DNA from: Streptomyces pristinaespiralis
GTDB lineage: Bacteria > Actinomycetota > Actinomycetes > Streptomycetales > Streptomycetaceae
Length of the DNA: 64,000 nt
NCBI RefSeq assembly: GCF_001278075.1
Contig: NZ_CP011340.1
Coordinates: 7,065,501-7,129,500 of the forward strand
Direction of reading: 5' to 3'
The notes beneath the pieces were generated by a model. The model saw only the letters and a list, made by a program, of their open reading frames with translations. It made no database searches and was not told where the DNA came from. This document shows, in pieces, positions 36,898-45,450 of the stretch. A program made the position numbers and the translations under genes. The first letter of the stretch is position 1. Each line of letters begins with the position of its first letter.

Positions 36898-37317
36898 TCA
36901 GGCGGCCCGACGCATCGGCGGAACCTTCAGCGGCCGCGAGCCGGGGCCACCCACGTGCGAGAACGGCTGGGTGCGCCAGTCCAGGCCCTGCGGAAGCGTC
37001 AGCAGGAGCGCGGTGTCCTGCTCCTGGACCTCGAGCGACTCGTCCGCGGGACGGGCGAGGGAGGCGTCCCGGCCGGTGCCCGAGCAGACCGTCAGACCGA
37101 ACGGGTTCCACGGGGTGGGGCACAGCGCGTGCTCGGGCAGGACGTCCTCGTCCGCCAGCAGCGCGATCGGCTGAGCGCAGTCCGGGCAGATCACCCGGAA
37201 CATCTCGAAGGTGTCGTACGCGTCCAGAACGTCCGTCTCCGCCGGCTCGGCCGGATCAACAGGCTCCGGTTCGGTGCGTCCGGTGCTCTTGGAAGACACA
37301 GTCTTGACACTCTGCAT
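36898..37317 (-). CDS. conserved hypothetical protein with cysteine pairs
   Basis: Hypothetical protein of 139 residues from the ATG at 37317, which has a GGGGGAG ribosome-binding site seven bases upstream. Residues about 40-82 contain VICPDCAQP, HALCPTPW and LTVCSG, a spacing that could bind zinc although it matches no named ribbon. The N-terminus is acidic and Pro-rich (EPEPVDPAEPAETD). The C-terminal third is hydrophilic. It is divergent from an Lrp-type regulator with a 205-base promoter region between. I do not recognise its family, and the function is unknown. Confidence 0.72.
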   Translation of the reverse strand: MQSVKTVSSKSTGRTEPEPVDPAEPAETDVLDAYDTFEMFRVICPDCAQPIALLADEDVLPEHALCPTPWNPFGLTVCSGTGRDASLARPADESLEVQEQDTALLLTLPQGLDWRTQPFSHVGGPGSRPLKVPPMRRAA

Positions 37318-37522
37318 GGAGAATCTCCCCCTTGGATGGGCCGACCAGGCATGTGCGGCCTCGACCACAGCAAGCAATGCCCACCGTGCAGGTCGGGTAA
37401 CCGTGGGGTCACGGCGCATCGACCGGGCAAACCTGTGGCGTTGGTCACATGGGGGCCCGTGATGCCCGTCCGGAGGCCCGGGGACTGTGCCGGAAGCGAT
37501 CCGGGGCCATAGGTTGATCCGC

Positions 37523-37963
37523 ATGGAGGAGCTGGATCGTCAGATCGTGGACCTGCTCGTCAAGGACGGGCGGATGAGCTACACCGACCTGGGCAAGGCC
37601 ACCGGCCTGTCCACATCGGCGGTGCACCAGCGCGTCCGCCGCCTCGAGCAGCGGGGCGTCATCCGCGGCTACGCGGCGGTCGTCGACCCGGAGGCCGTCG
37701 GGCTGCCGCTGACCGCGTTCATCTCGGTCAAGCCGTTCGACCCCAGCGCCCCCGACGACATCGCGGACCGGCTCGCCGGCGTGCCGGAGATCGAGGCCTG
37801 CCACAGCGTCGCGGGCGACGAGAACTACATCCTCAAGGTGCGCGTCGCGACACCCCTCGAACTGGAGCACCTGCTCACCCGGATCCGCTCCCTCTCCGGC
37901 GTCTCCACCCGCACCACGGTCGTCCTCTCCACCCCGTACGAGGCCCGCCCGCCGCGGATCTGA
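37523..37963 (+). CDS. Lrp/AsnC-family transcriptional regulator
   Basis: Second Lrp-type regulator of the window, 146 residues from the ATG at 37523 (MEELDRQIVDLLVKDGR is the normal family N-terminus). The helix-turn-helix is MSYTDLGKATGLSTSAVHQR (about residues 18-37), and the RAM ligand domain includes ACHSVAGDENYILKVRV. It lies 79 bases upstream of an amidohydrolase gene on the same strand and divergent from the cysteine-rich hypothetical protein. Either could be its target; the sequence shows no obvious repeated site. Confidence 0.91.
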   Translation: MEELDRQIVDLLVKDGRMSYTDLGKATGLSTSAVHQRVRRLEQRGVIRGYAAVVDPEAVGLPLTAFISVKPFDPSAPDDIADRLAGVPEIEACHSVAGDENYILKVRVATPLELEHLLTRIRSLSGVSTRTTVVLSTPYEARPPRI

Positions 37964-38042
37964 CACCCGGTGGTCCCAGGGCCCAGGCCACGGACCACCG
38001 GCCCGGTACGGGGCGTGCGCGGCGGCTCTCTAGGCTTGCCCC

Positions 38043-39689
38043 ATGACCGAGAGCACCGCCCCCCAGAGCGAACACCGCACCGTGCTGCTGCGCGGTGGAG
38101 AAGTCCACAGCCCCGCCGACCCCTTCGCCACCGCGATGGTCGTCGAGAAGGGACGCGTCGCCTGGGTGGGATCCGAAGGCGCCGCCGACGCCTTCGCCAC
38201 CGGCGTCGACGAAGTGGTCGATCTCGAAGGGGCCCTGGTCACCCCCGCGTTCACCGACGCCCACGTCCACACCACGTCGACCGGTCTGGCCCTCACCGGC
38301 CTCGACCTGTCCGCAGCGGCCTCCCTCGCCGAGGCCCTGCGCCTCGTACGGGAGTACGGCGCCGCCCACCCCGCCGCCGGCCAGGTCCTGCTCGGTCACG
38401 GCTGGGACGCGACGCGCTGGCCCGAGCAGCGGCCCCCGAGCCGTGCCGAACTCGACGAGGCGTCCGGCGGCCGGCCGCTGTACCTGCCGCGGGTCGACGT
38501 GCACTCCGCCGTCGTCACCACCGCCCTGCTCGACCTGGTCCCCGGTGTCACCGGCCTGGCCGGCTTCCACCCCGACGCCCCGCTGACCGGGGCGGCCCAC
38601 CACGCGGTGCGCGCCGCCGCCCACGGGGCCGTCACCCCCGCCCAGCGGCGGGCGGCGCAACGGGCGGCGCTCTCCCGCGCCGCGTCCCTCGGCATCGGCA
38701 GCATCCACGAGTGCGCGGGCCCCGAGATCTCCGACGAGGCGGACTTCACCTCCCTGCTCGCCCTCTCCCGTGCCGAGCCCGGCCCGCGGGTGGTGGGCTA
38801 CTGGGCCGAACAGGTCACCGACGAGAAGGACGCCCGGCGCATCCGCGAACTCGGCGCCTCCGGCGCGGCAGGGGACCTGTTCGTCGACGGCTCCCTCGGC
38901 TCGCACACCGCGTGCCTGCACGCCCCGTACGCCGACGCCCCCACCACCACCGGAAGCGCCCATCTCGACGCGGCGGCCGTCGCGGCCCATGTGACCGCCT
39001 GCACCCGGGCGGGGCTGCAGGCCGGGTTCCACGCCATCGGCGACGCCGCCCTGAGCGCGGTCGTCGACGGCGTGCGGGCGGCGGCCGACCGGCTGGGGCT
39101 CGACCGGATCCGCGCCGCGCGGCACCGCATCGAGCACGCCGAGATGCTCACCCCCGAAACGATCGCAGCCTTCGCCGAGTTCGGCCTCACCGCCTCCGTC
39201 CAGCCCGCCTTCGACGCGGCCTGGGGCGGCGAGGAGGGCATGTACGCCCAGCGCCTGGGCGCCGAGCGGGCCCGCACCCTCAACCCGTACGCGGCGCTGC
39301 TGCGCGCCGGGGTGCCGCTCGCCTTCGGCTCCGACAGCCCGGTGACGCCCCTCGACCCGTGGGGGACGGTACGTGCCGCCGCCTTCCACCGGACGCCCGA
39401 GCACCGCATCTCCGTACGGGCGGCGTTCACCGCCCACACCCGCGGCGGCTGGCGTGCCGTCGGCCAGGACGACGCAGGCGTGCTCGTGCCGGGCGCCCCG
39501 GCCGACTACGCGGTCTGGCGCACCGGCGCGCTGATCGTCCAGGCGCCCGACGACCGGGTCGCCCGCTGGTCCACCGACCCGCGTTCCGGCACGCCCGGTC
39601 TGCCCGACCTCGGACCCGGCGCCGAACTGCCCGAATGCGTGCGGACAGTGGTGGGCGGACATACCGTCTTCGAGGGACCGAACGGGTGA
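38043..39689 (+). CDS. amidohydrolase family protein (amidohydro_3 / YtcJ-like)
   Basis: Metal-dependent hydrolase of 548 residues with the N-terminal beta-sandwich and TIM barrel of the amidohydro_3 group. Metal-site motifs are TDAHVHTT (near residue 73), GFHAIGDAAL, RIEHAEMLTP and the late FGSDSPVTPLDPW. The C-terminal PGAPADYAVW closes the sandwich domain as usual. YtcJ-like enzymes hydrolyse N-formyl or other amide and cyclic amide substrates; none can be assigned here. The gene is 79 bases downstream of an Lrp regulator and may be controlled by it. Confidence 0.9.
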   Translation: MTESTAPQSEHRTVLLRGGEVHSPADPFATAMVVEKGRVAWVGSEGAADAFATGVDEVVDLEGALVTPAFTDAHVHTTSTGLALTGLDLSAAASLAEALRLVREYGAAHPAAGQVLLGHGWDATRWPEQRPPSRAELDEASGGRPLYLPRVDVHSAVVTTALLDLVPGVTGLAGFHPDAPLTGAAHHAVRAAAHGAVTPAQRRAAQRAALSRAASLGIGSIHECAGPEISDEADFTSLLALSRAEPGPRVVGYWAEQVTDEKDARRIRELGASGAAGDLFVDGSLGSHTACLHAPYADAPTTTGSAHLDAAAVAAHVTACTRAGLQAGFHAIGDAALSAVVDGVRAAADRLGLDRIRAARHRIEHAEMLTPETIAAFAEFGLTASVQPAFDAAWGGEEGMYAQRLGAERARTLNPYAALLRAGVPLAFGSDSPVTPLDPWGTVRAAAFHRTPEHRISVRAAFTAHTRGGWRAVGQDDAGVLVPGAPADYAVWRTGALIVQAPDDRVARWSTDPRSGTPGLPDLGPGAELPECVRTVVGGHTVFEGPNG

Positions 39690-40233
39690 CGTAAGGACAT
39701 TTCGCACCGCCCGGACGTATTCCCGCCGTTCCGCCTCGACCTGCGGATCTTCGCCTCTGACCTGGCCGTTCCGGTAATTCTCGCTGATCAGGCGACTGTT
39801 GACAGCGAGCGCCCACCGGCCGGTAGGTTCGCATGAGTCCACCGAAGAACTCCGACCGGCAACCTCCACGCAAGTCGTCGAACGCCGCTGGGTCATGGGG
39901 TGGTGTGCCGCACCGGCGCACCACCACTGGGAGCCAGGTTCAGCGCCCGCGCCTCGGGGGCAGAGGGAAGGTTTCCGCCGATCGGCAGGTGGGACCCGGG
40001 TGGGGCCCGGCGTTCAGTAGACAACGGCTCTCGGTCGACCCGCAGCCAGCGGGCCCCAGGTCGGCCCGAAGGACGCCGGGCCCGATCCGCTGCGTCCGGC
40101 CGGGTCCGCCCGCCGTTCCGCCCCGACGCCGTGTCCTGGTCGTTCCGTCTTCATCGCGAAGATCCGTGCCGCGGGAAGCGCCCCTCGGGGGCTCGCTATG
40201 GTTGGGCTCTGCGACGGACTTTAAGGGGCAGCA
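39690..40233. other. 544-base gap with a promoter-like element but no convincing gene
   Basis: A TTGACA (39799) with TAGGTT (39824-39829) resembles a promoter with 18-19 base spacing, and an ATG lies four bases after it. The frames that follow (39833-40237 and 39799-40020) have poor codon use and no family resemblance. A 10-bp hairpin (GGTGGTGTGC/GCGCACCACC) lies near 39899-39925. The right end near 40196 has a -10-like TATGGT that may drive ppm1. A non-coding RNA is possible. Confidence 0.45.
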
Positions 40234-41049
40234 GTGAACGACGGTGGTGCGGTTCCCCATGGTGGACCCCAGGGGAGGCGGTACGGCCCGCTCGGCAGAG
40301 CGTTGGTGATCATTCCCACCTACAACGAAGCCGAGAACATCCGGTCGATCGTCTCCCGGGTGCGCGCCGCCGTGCCCGACGCGGACGTGCTCGTCGCCGA
40401 CGACAACAGCCCTGACGGCACGGGCAAGTTCGCCGACGAGCTCGCCGTGCAGGACGAGCAGGTGCACGTCCTGCACCGCAAGGGCAAGGAAGGTCTCGGC
40501 GCGGCCTACCTGGCCGGCTTCCGCTGGGGCATCGAGCACGACTACGGCGTCCTGGTCGAGATGGACGCCGACGGCTCCCACCAGCCCGAGGAACTGCCCA
40601 GGCTGCTGACCGCCCTCAAGGGCGCCGACCTCGTTCTCGGGTCCCGCTGGGTGCCCGGCGGGCGGGTCGTGAACTGGCCCAAGCACCGCGAGATCCTCTC
40701 GCGCGGCGGCAGCACCTACTCCCGGCTGCTGCTCGGTGTGCCGCTGCGGGACGTCACGGGAGGCTTCCGGGCCTTCCGCGCCGAGACCCTGGAAGGCCTC
40801 GGCCTCGGCGACGTCGCCTCCCAGGGCTACTGCTTCCAGGTCGACCTGGCCCGGCGGGCCGTTGCCGCCGGCTTCCACGTCGTCGAGGTCCCGATCACCT
40901 TCGTGGAGCGCGAGCACGGCGACTCGAAGATGAACAGGGACATCGTCGTCGAGGCCCTCTGGCGGGTCACCGCGTGGGGGGTGGAGGAGCGGGCCGGCCG
41001 CCTCCTCGGCCGCAAGTCCGCACCGCCCCGGCCTCCTCGGTCCTCCTGA
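40234..41049 (+). CDS. ppm1: polyprenol monophosphomannose synthase
   Basis: GT2 glycosyltransferase of 271 residues that moves mannose from GDP-mannose to polyprenyl phosphate on the cytoplasmic face of the membrane, supplying the lipid-linked mannose for protein O-mannosylation. The dolichol-phosphate-mannose signature is clear: VIIPTYNEAENI, VADDNSPDGTG, the metal-binding EMDADGSHQPE, GSRWVPGG and VTGGFRAFR. There is no fused acyltransferase domain, unlike mycobacterial Ppm1, and no C-terminal membrane helices. It starts with GTG after AAGGGG. The fxsA gene follows 46 bases on. Confidence 0.94.
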   Translation: MNDGGAVPHGGPQGRRYGPLGRALVIIPTYNEAENIRSIVSRVRAAVPDADVLVADDNSPDGTGKFADELAVQDEQVHVLHRKGKEGLGAAYLAGFRWGIEHDYGVLVEMDADGSHQPEELPRLLTALKGADLVLGSRWVPGGRVVNWPKHREILSRGGSTYSRLLLGVPLRDVTGGFRAFRAETLEGLGLGDVASQGYCFQVDLARRAVAAGFHVVEVPITFVEREHGDSKMNRDIVVEALWRVTAWGVEERAGRLLGRKSAPPRPPRSS

Positions 41050-41095
41050 CAGCCCCCTTACGCCGCTCCGGCAGGCGCCCAGGCACACTGGGAGC

Positions 41096-41695
41096 ATGAC
41101 GACCGGCGCACCGCCCCCGACCGCCCCGAGGCGCTCCCGCGCCCGCACTCTCGTCCCCCTGGCCATCGCCGCCTGGCTGGTCCTGGAGATCTGGCTGCTG
41201 ACCGTCGTGGCGGACGCCGCGGGCGGCTTCGCCGTCCTCGGGCTGCTGGTCGGCGCCGCGGTGCTCGGGGCCGCGGTGGTCAAGCGGGCGGGGCGGCGGG
41301 CCTTCGCCAACCTCACCGAGACGCTTCAGCAGCAGACGGGCCGGCAGCAGCCGGACCCCGAGCCCGCGGCGCCCGGCCGCGCCGAGGGCAACGGGCTGCT
41401 GATGCTCGGCGGTCTGCTGCTGATGCTGCCGGGCCTCGTGTCCGACGCGGCCGGGCTGCTGCTTCTTGTGCCGCCGGTCCGGGCCCGGCTCGGCCGGGCC
41501 GCGGAACGCTCGCTGGAGCGGCGGATGAACGCCGCGGTCCCCGGCGGCCTCGGCGACGCGTTCCAGCAGGCCCGTATGCGCCGCCCGGACGGCAAGGTCG
41601 TCCAGGGCGAGGTCATCCGCGAGGAGGGCACCGGGCACCACGGCACGGCGCCCCGCGACGACGAGCCCGGCCGGCGGCCCCCGCTGACCCCCTGA
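41096..41695 (+). CDS. fxsA: FxsA-family membrane protein
   Basis: Cytoplasmic membrane protein of 199 residues with three to four helices: about residues 19-37, 41-58 and a pair around 98-125 with the family segment LMLGGLLLMLPGLVSDAAGL (20 residues). FxsA proteins act on phage exclusion in E. coli by an unknown mechanism; here only the family is certain. The C-terminus is hydrophilic. The gene probably shares a transcript with ppm1 and ends before a very strong bidirectional hairpin. Confidence 0.9.
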   Translation: MTTGAPPPTAPRRSRARTLVPLAIAAWLVLEIWLLTVVADAAGGFAVLGLLVGAAVLGAAVVKRAGRRAFANLTETLQQQTGRQQPDPEPAAPGRAEGNGLLMLGGLLLMLPGLVSDAAGLLLLVPPVRARLGRAAERSLERRMNAAVPGGLGDAFQQARMRRPDGKVVQGEVIREEGTGHHGTAPRDDEPGRRPPLTP

Positions 41696-41800
41696 TCTCC
41701 GGCGGACCTGAACCACGACGGACCGGTGCGGCCCCTGGTTCTGCGGCCCGGGCGCCGCACCTGTCCGTACCGGCCGTACGAGAACCCGGGCGGGAACACG

Positions 41801-41851
41801 ACGAGAGCCGCGGCCGGCCCACACGGTGTGTGGGCCGGCCGCGGCTCTCGT
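41801..41851. terminator. 24-bp perfect hairpin, bidirectional terminator
   Basis: The arm at 41801-41824 is exactly complementary to 41828-41851, with a 3-base loop (GGT). It lies between the convergent fxsA and rbpA genes and is the most stable hairpin I saw in the window. Confidence 0.9.
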
Positions 41852-41878
41852 GCTGCTCGCTTCGCGCGCCTGTGCGGG

Positions 41879-42253
41879 CTACGCGGACTTGCGGCTGTCG
41901 CGCGGGTGCACCGCGATGTTCATGGCGCCGGAACGAAGGACCGCCAGCCGTTCGGCCAGCACCTCTTCCAGCTCCTCGCGGGTACGCCGCTCCATCAGCA
42001 TGTCCCAGTGCGTGCGCGCCGGCTTGCCCTTCTTCTCTTCGGGGCCGTCCCCGTCGACCAGGAGTGCCTGGGCGCCACACGCCTTGCACTCCCACTCCGG
42101 CGGAATCTCCGCCTCGACCGAGAACGGCATCTCAAAACGATGTCCGTTCTGGCATGCGTACTCCACCGCCTGGCGCGGGGCCAGGTCGATGCCGCGGTCC
42201 GTCTCGTAGCTGGTAACCACAAGTCGCGTGCCGCGGAGAGCTCGCTCACTCAT
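41879..42253 (-). CDS. rbpA: RNA polymerase-binding protein RbpA
   Basis: Actinobacterial transcription factor of 124 residues that binds the beta subunit and principal sigma factors and stabilises the open promoter complex. The zinc ligands expected for RbpA are all present: Cys34 and His38 (ACQNGH) with Cys56 and Cys59 (CKAC). The basic linker GKPARTHWDM and the sigma-interaction domain MERRTREELEEVLAERL follow. Start ATG at 42253. A SigR-type promoter lies 60-90 bases upstream, linking it to thiol stress as known in S. coelicolor. Confidence 0.97.
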   Translation of the reverse strand: MSERALRGTRLVVTSYETDRGIDLAPRQAVEYACQNGHRFEMPFSVEAEIPPEWECKACGAQALLVDGDGPEEKKGKPARTHWDMLMERRTREELEEVLAERLAVLRSGAMNIAVHPRDSRKSA

Positions 42254-42314
42254 GAATCGTGCCTCCCGGGCTTGTCGCCCACAGGACAGGTGTCGCTGTC
42301 GTCGTCATCCGGTC

Positions 42315-42340
42315 AACGTCCGGTCGGCGGTAAAGATTCC
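42315..42340 (-). promoter_or_regulatory. SigR-type promoter of rbpA
   Basis: On the minus strand GGAAT (42340-42336), exactly 18 bases, then GTT (42317-42315). This matches the SigR consensus GGAAT-N18/19-GTT. It faces rbpA, a known member of the disulfide-stress regulon in Streptomyces. Confidence 0.82.
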
Positions 42341-42519
42341 CGTTCCGGGTCATGCGTCGCCCGTCGTGCCGCTGCTTTGCCATTGGTTGGGGTACCCACC
42401 AGTGCCCGGTTTGTCACATCTGACAGAAAGTGTCACCCACTGATTTCACTATTCCAGCACGCAGTAACGGTCCGCCTGGCAAGCCAAAGGCGTACACTAC
42501 CGGCCTTTCACTCAGGCGT

Positions 42520-43878
42520 CTAAATCCGCTCCGGTACCGGGTTCCCCGCAGCGGCCACCGCACGCCTTACGGGAACCCTCGCGAGCAGCACGAATCCCAC
42601 TCCGAAGAAGATCACCAAAGAAATGATCGCGTCACGGTAGCTGCCCGACATCTGATACGCCAGACCGAACACCAGCGGCCCGAGCCAGCTCAGTCCCCGG
42701 TCGCTCATCTCGTAGGCCGAAAAGTACTCCGCCTCCTTGCCCCGCGGCACGAGGTGGGAGAACAGCGACCGCGACAGCGCCTGGCTGCCGCCCAGGACCA
42801 GTCCGATACCGGCCGCGAGGCAGTAGAACCACACCGGCTCGCCCGCGGGCAGGAAGTAGCCCGCCGCCAGGATCAGGGTCCACACCGCGAGCGAGGCGAG
42901 GATCGTGCGCTTCGCCCCGTACGAACGGGCCAGCCTGCCCATGCCCAGCGCACCCGCGACCGCCAGCAACTGCACCAGCAGAACCGCCGTGATCAGGGTG
43001 GTCTGGTCCAGGCCCAGTTCCTCGGAGCCGTAGACGGAGGCCTGGGAGATGACCGTCTGCACGCCGTCGTTGTAGACGAGGTACGCGAGCAGGAACGAGA
43101 GGGTGAGGGGATGCCGGCGCATGTCCCGGAGCGTCGCGACGAGCTGCCGCCACCCCGAGCCGACCGCGCCCTCGCCGGACGGCGCGATCCTGCGGTCGCG
43201 CAGCCTGCGCAACGGGATCAGCGTGAAGGCGCCCCACCAGAGACCGGCCGAGGCCAGGCAGATGCGGACCGCGTCGCCCTCGGAGAGGCCGAACGTCTCG
43301 TGCCCCGAGTAGACGATCAGATTCAGCACCAGCACGAGGGCACCGGACGTGTAGCCGAAGGCCCAGCCCCGCGAGGACACCGCGTCACGCTCTTCAGGGC
43401 CGGCGATCTGCGGCAGGTACGCGTTGTAGAGGACCATCGAGACGGCCAGCGCTGCGTTCGCCACGATCAGGAGGAACGCGCCCAGCACATAACGGTCGCC
43501 GTCCAGGAAGAACATCCCCGTCGTCGCCGCCGCCCCCACGTACGCGGCGACGGCGAGCAGCGGCTTCTTGCGGCCCGTGCGGTCCGCGGCCGCCCCGGCG
43601 AACGGCATGATCAGCACCGCGAGCACCACCGACACCGACACCGCGTACGGGAAGACGGAACCCGCCCGCACCGGGATGCCCAGGGGATGGACGAAGCCGT
43701 CGGCGTCCGCCGCCGCCTTCGCCACCGAGGTCAGATAAGGCCCCAGGAAGACCGTCAGCACGCTCGTCGAATAGACGGAGCACGCGAAGTCGTAGAAGTA
43801 CCAGCCCCGTTGCTCGCGTCTGCGTGCACCGTCGTCCTCGCCGGTGCCCTCGGCGCTGTCCGCCGTGTCCGCGCTCAC
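42520..43878 (-). CDS. UMF1/Atg22-type MFS transporter
   Basis: Major facilitator of 452 residues with 12 helices. The N-terminal GWYFYDFACSVYSTSVLTVF, followed by PFAGAAADRTGRKKPLL, identifies the UMF1 (Atg22-like) branch, whose yeast member exports amino acids from the vacuole. Bacterial substrates are largely unknown. The GTG start at 43878 has GAGGGGG seven bases upstream. The gene lies between a glycerophosphodiesterase gene (61 bases upstream) and rbpA on the same strand, so co-transcription with the former is possible. Confidence 0.9.
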   Translation of the reverse strand: MSADTADSAEGTGEDDGARRREQRGWYFYDFACSVYSTSVLTVFLGPYLTSVAKAAADADGFVHPLGIPVRAGSVFPYAVSVSVVLAVLIMPFAGAAADRTGRKKPLLAVAAYVGAAATTGMFFLDGDRYVLGAFLLIVANAALAVSMVLYNAYLPQIAGPEERDAVSSRGWAFGYTSGALVLVLNLIVYSGHETFGLSEGDAVRICLASAGLWWGAFTLIPLRRLRDRRIAPSGEGAVGSGWRQLVATLRDMRRHPLTLSFLLAYLVYNDGVQTVISQASVYGSEELGLDQTTLITAVLLVQLLAVAGALGMGRLARSYGAKRTILASLAVWTLILAAGYFLPAGEPVWFYCLAAGIGLVLGGSQALSRSLFSHLVPRGKEAEYFSAYEMSDRGLSWLGPLVFGLAYQMSGSYRDAIISLVIFFGVGFVLLARVPVRRAVAAAGNPVPERI

Positions 43879-43939
43879 TCGGCGCCCCCTCGCTCATGCC
43901 GTCGCAGACGCCGGTGCCCCCGCGGCCGCGCGGGCGCGA

Positions 43940-44704
43940 TCAGACCCACACTCCCCGGTCGGTCAGCACCGTGCGCAACGTCTCAAGATGATCGGTCATG
44001 ATGCCATCCACGCCAAGGTCCAGGAGCCGGGCCATCCGGTCGGCGTCGTTCACCGTCCACACATGGACCTGCAGACCCCGCCGGTGGGCCGCCCGCACGA
44101 AGCGCCGGTCCACCACGCGGATCCCGCCCTGCGTCTCCGGCACCTGCGCGCACACCGCCCCGCTGCGCACCGCCGCCGGTATCCCGTACGAGCCGAGCCG
44201 CAGGCCGAGCACGCCGCGCACCCCGTACGAGGTCGCGAGACGCGGACCCGCGAGCTTCATCGCCCGGGCCACCCGGGCCTCGGAGAACGAGCCGACGCAC
44301 ACCCGGTCCCACGCCGCGGTCCGCCGGATCAGCTCGACCAGCGGCACCAGCGCGGACTCCGCCTTCAGGTCCACGTTCCAACGGGCCGCGGGGAACTCCT
44401 CCAGCAGCTCCTCGAACAACGCCAGCGGCTCGCGGCCCGCCACCCTCGCCCTGCGGACCTCGCTCCACGGCAGTGCGGCGATCCGCCCACGGGCATCCGT
44501 CACCCGGTCCAGCGTGGTGTCGTGGAAGGCGACGAGGTGCCCGTCCGCCGTCGTGTGCACATCGGTCTCGAAGTAGCGGTATCCGGCCGCGGCGGCCCGC
44601 CGGAAGGCCTCCGCCGTGTTCTCGATGCCGTCGGCCGCCCCACCGCGGTGGGCGAAGGCGAGCGTCGCGGGGTGGTCCAGATAGGGATGGGGTATGCGGG
44701 TCAC
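43940..44704 (-). CDS. glycerophosphodiester phosphodiesterase
   Basis: Metal-dependent hydrolase of 254 residues that splits glycerophosphodiesters into an alcohol and glycerol 3-phosphate. The GDPD signature is complete: FAHRGGAADGIENT with the two catalytic histidine region, YFETDVHTTADGHLVAFHD, NVDLKAE and the C-terminal VHVWTVND with GVDGIMTD. No signal peptide is visible, so it is probably cytosolic. The GTG at 44704 overlaps the stop of the upstream YczE-like gene in GTGA, indicating translational coupling. Confidence 0.92.
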   Translation of the reverse strand: MTRIPHPYLDHPATLAFAHRGGAADGIENTAEAFRRAAAAGYRYFETDVHTTADGHLVAFHDTTLDRVTDARGRIAALPWSEVRRARVAGREPLALFEELLEEFPAARWNVDLKAESALVPLVELIRRTAAWDRVCVGSFSEARVARAMKLAGPRLATSYGVRGVLGLRLGSYGIPAAVRSGAVCAQVPETQGGIRVVDRRFVRAAHRRGLQVHVWTVNDADRMARLLDLGVDGIMTDHLETLRTVLTDRGVWV

Positions 44705-45348
44705 CGCGGCAGTATGGCCTGTGAGGGTGACCCCTTGGCGACCACCGTGCTGCGTCCGCCCTCCTCCGGGACGGCGAACACCCGAAGGAAAAGCTGCGCC
44801 AGCGGCCCGATGGCCAGCGCGTACGCCACCGTTCCGATGCCCGCGGAACCACCGAGCGCGAACCCGGTCGCGACGACCGCGACCTCGATCGCGGTGCGCA
44901 CCAGCCGGATCGAGCGGCCCGTCAGCCGGTGCAGGCCGGTCATCAGGCCGTCCCGGGGTCCCGGTCCGAAGCGGGCCGCGATGTAGAGGCCGGTCGCCGC
45001 GCCGTTGAGCACGATCCCCGCGGCCATCAGCGGGATCTGCCCGGCGAGCGTCGTCACCTGCGGTACGAGGGCCAGCGTGGCGTCCATGGCGATGCCGATG
45101 ACGAACACGTTGGACACGGTCCCGAGGCCGGGCCGCTGGCGGATCGGTATCCACAGCAGCAGCACCACGGCGCCCACGATGATCGACACCACGCCGATCG
45201 TCAGCCCGGTCAGCTCGGCCAGCCCCTGATGCAGCACCCCCCACGGCTCGAGGCCGAGCCCGGCGCGCACCAGCAAGGCGGAACTCGCTCCGTACAGCGC
45301 GAGGCCGACGTACAGCTGGAGCAGTCGGCGGGTGAGATGCGCGGACAC
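44701..45348 (-). CDS. YczE-family membrane protein
   Basis: Membrane protein of 215 residues with five or six helices, family YczE/YyaS/YitT-like (LQLYVGLALYGASSALLVRA, LGLEPWGVLHQGL, RFGPGPRDGLMTGLH). Its divergent pairing with a MocR regulator is a recognised association: MocR subgroup YczR is linked to genes for this membrane family. The GTG start at 45348 follows AGGGGGC. It overlaps the downstream GDPD gene. Transport substrate unknown. Confidence 0.87.
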   Translation of the reverse strand: MSAHLTRRLLQLYVGLALYGASSALLVRAGLGLEPWGVLHQGLAELTGLTIGVVSIIVGAVVLLLWIPIRQRPGLGTVSNVFVIGIAMDATLALVPQVTTLAGQIPLMAAGIVLNGAATGLYIAARFGPGPRDGLMTGLHRLTGRSIRLVRTAIEVAVVATGFALGGSAGIGTVAYALAIGPLAQLFLRVFAVPEEGGRSTVVAKGSPSQAILPR

Positions 45349-45396
45349 GATGGCGCCCCCTGTCTGGTGTTCGTGGACTGACGCATGACACTCTGT

Positions 45397-45424
45397 GGCT
45401 ATGGAACATCCGGCAACCATGGCC
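45397..45424. promoter_or_regulatory. inverted repeat in the yczE-mocR divergent promoter
   Basis: GGCTATGG (45397-45404) and CCATGGCC (45417-45424) form an inverted repeat with one mismatch and a 12-base spacer. It lies 27 bases before the MocR start, the place expected for an autoregulatory site. Confidence 0.45.
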
Positions 45425-45450
45425 AATTCGAGGAAGGTGGACCGACTTCC

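Noticed and set aside
39833..40237. 134-residue frame starting right after a promoter-like element
   Set aside because: Arg/Pro/Ser-rich, weak third-position bias and no recognisable domain; it also runs into the ppm1 start.
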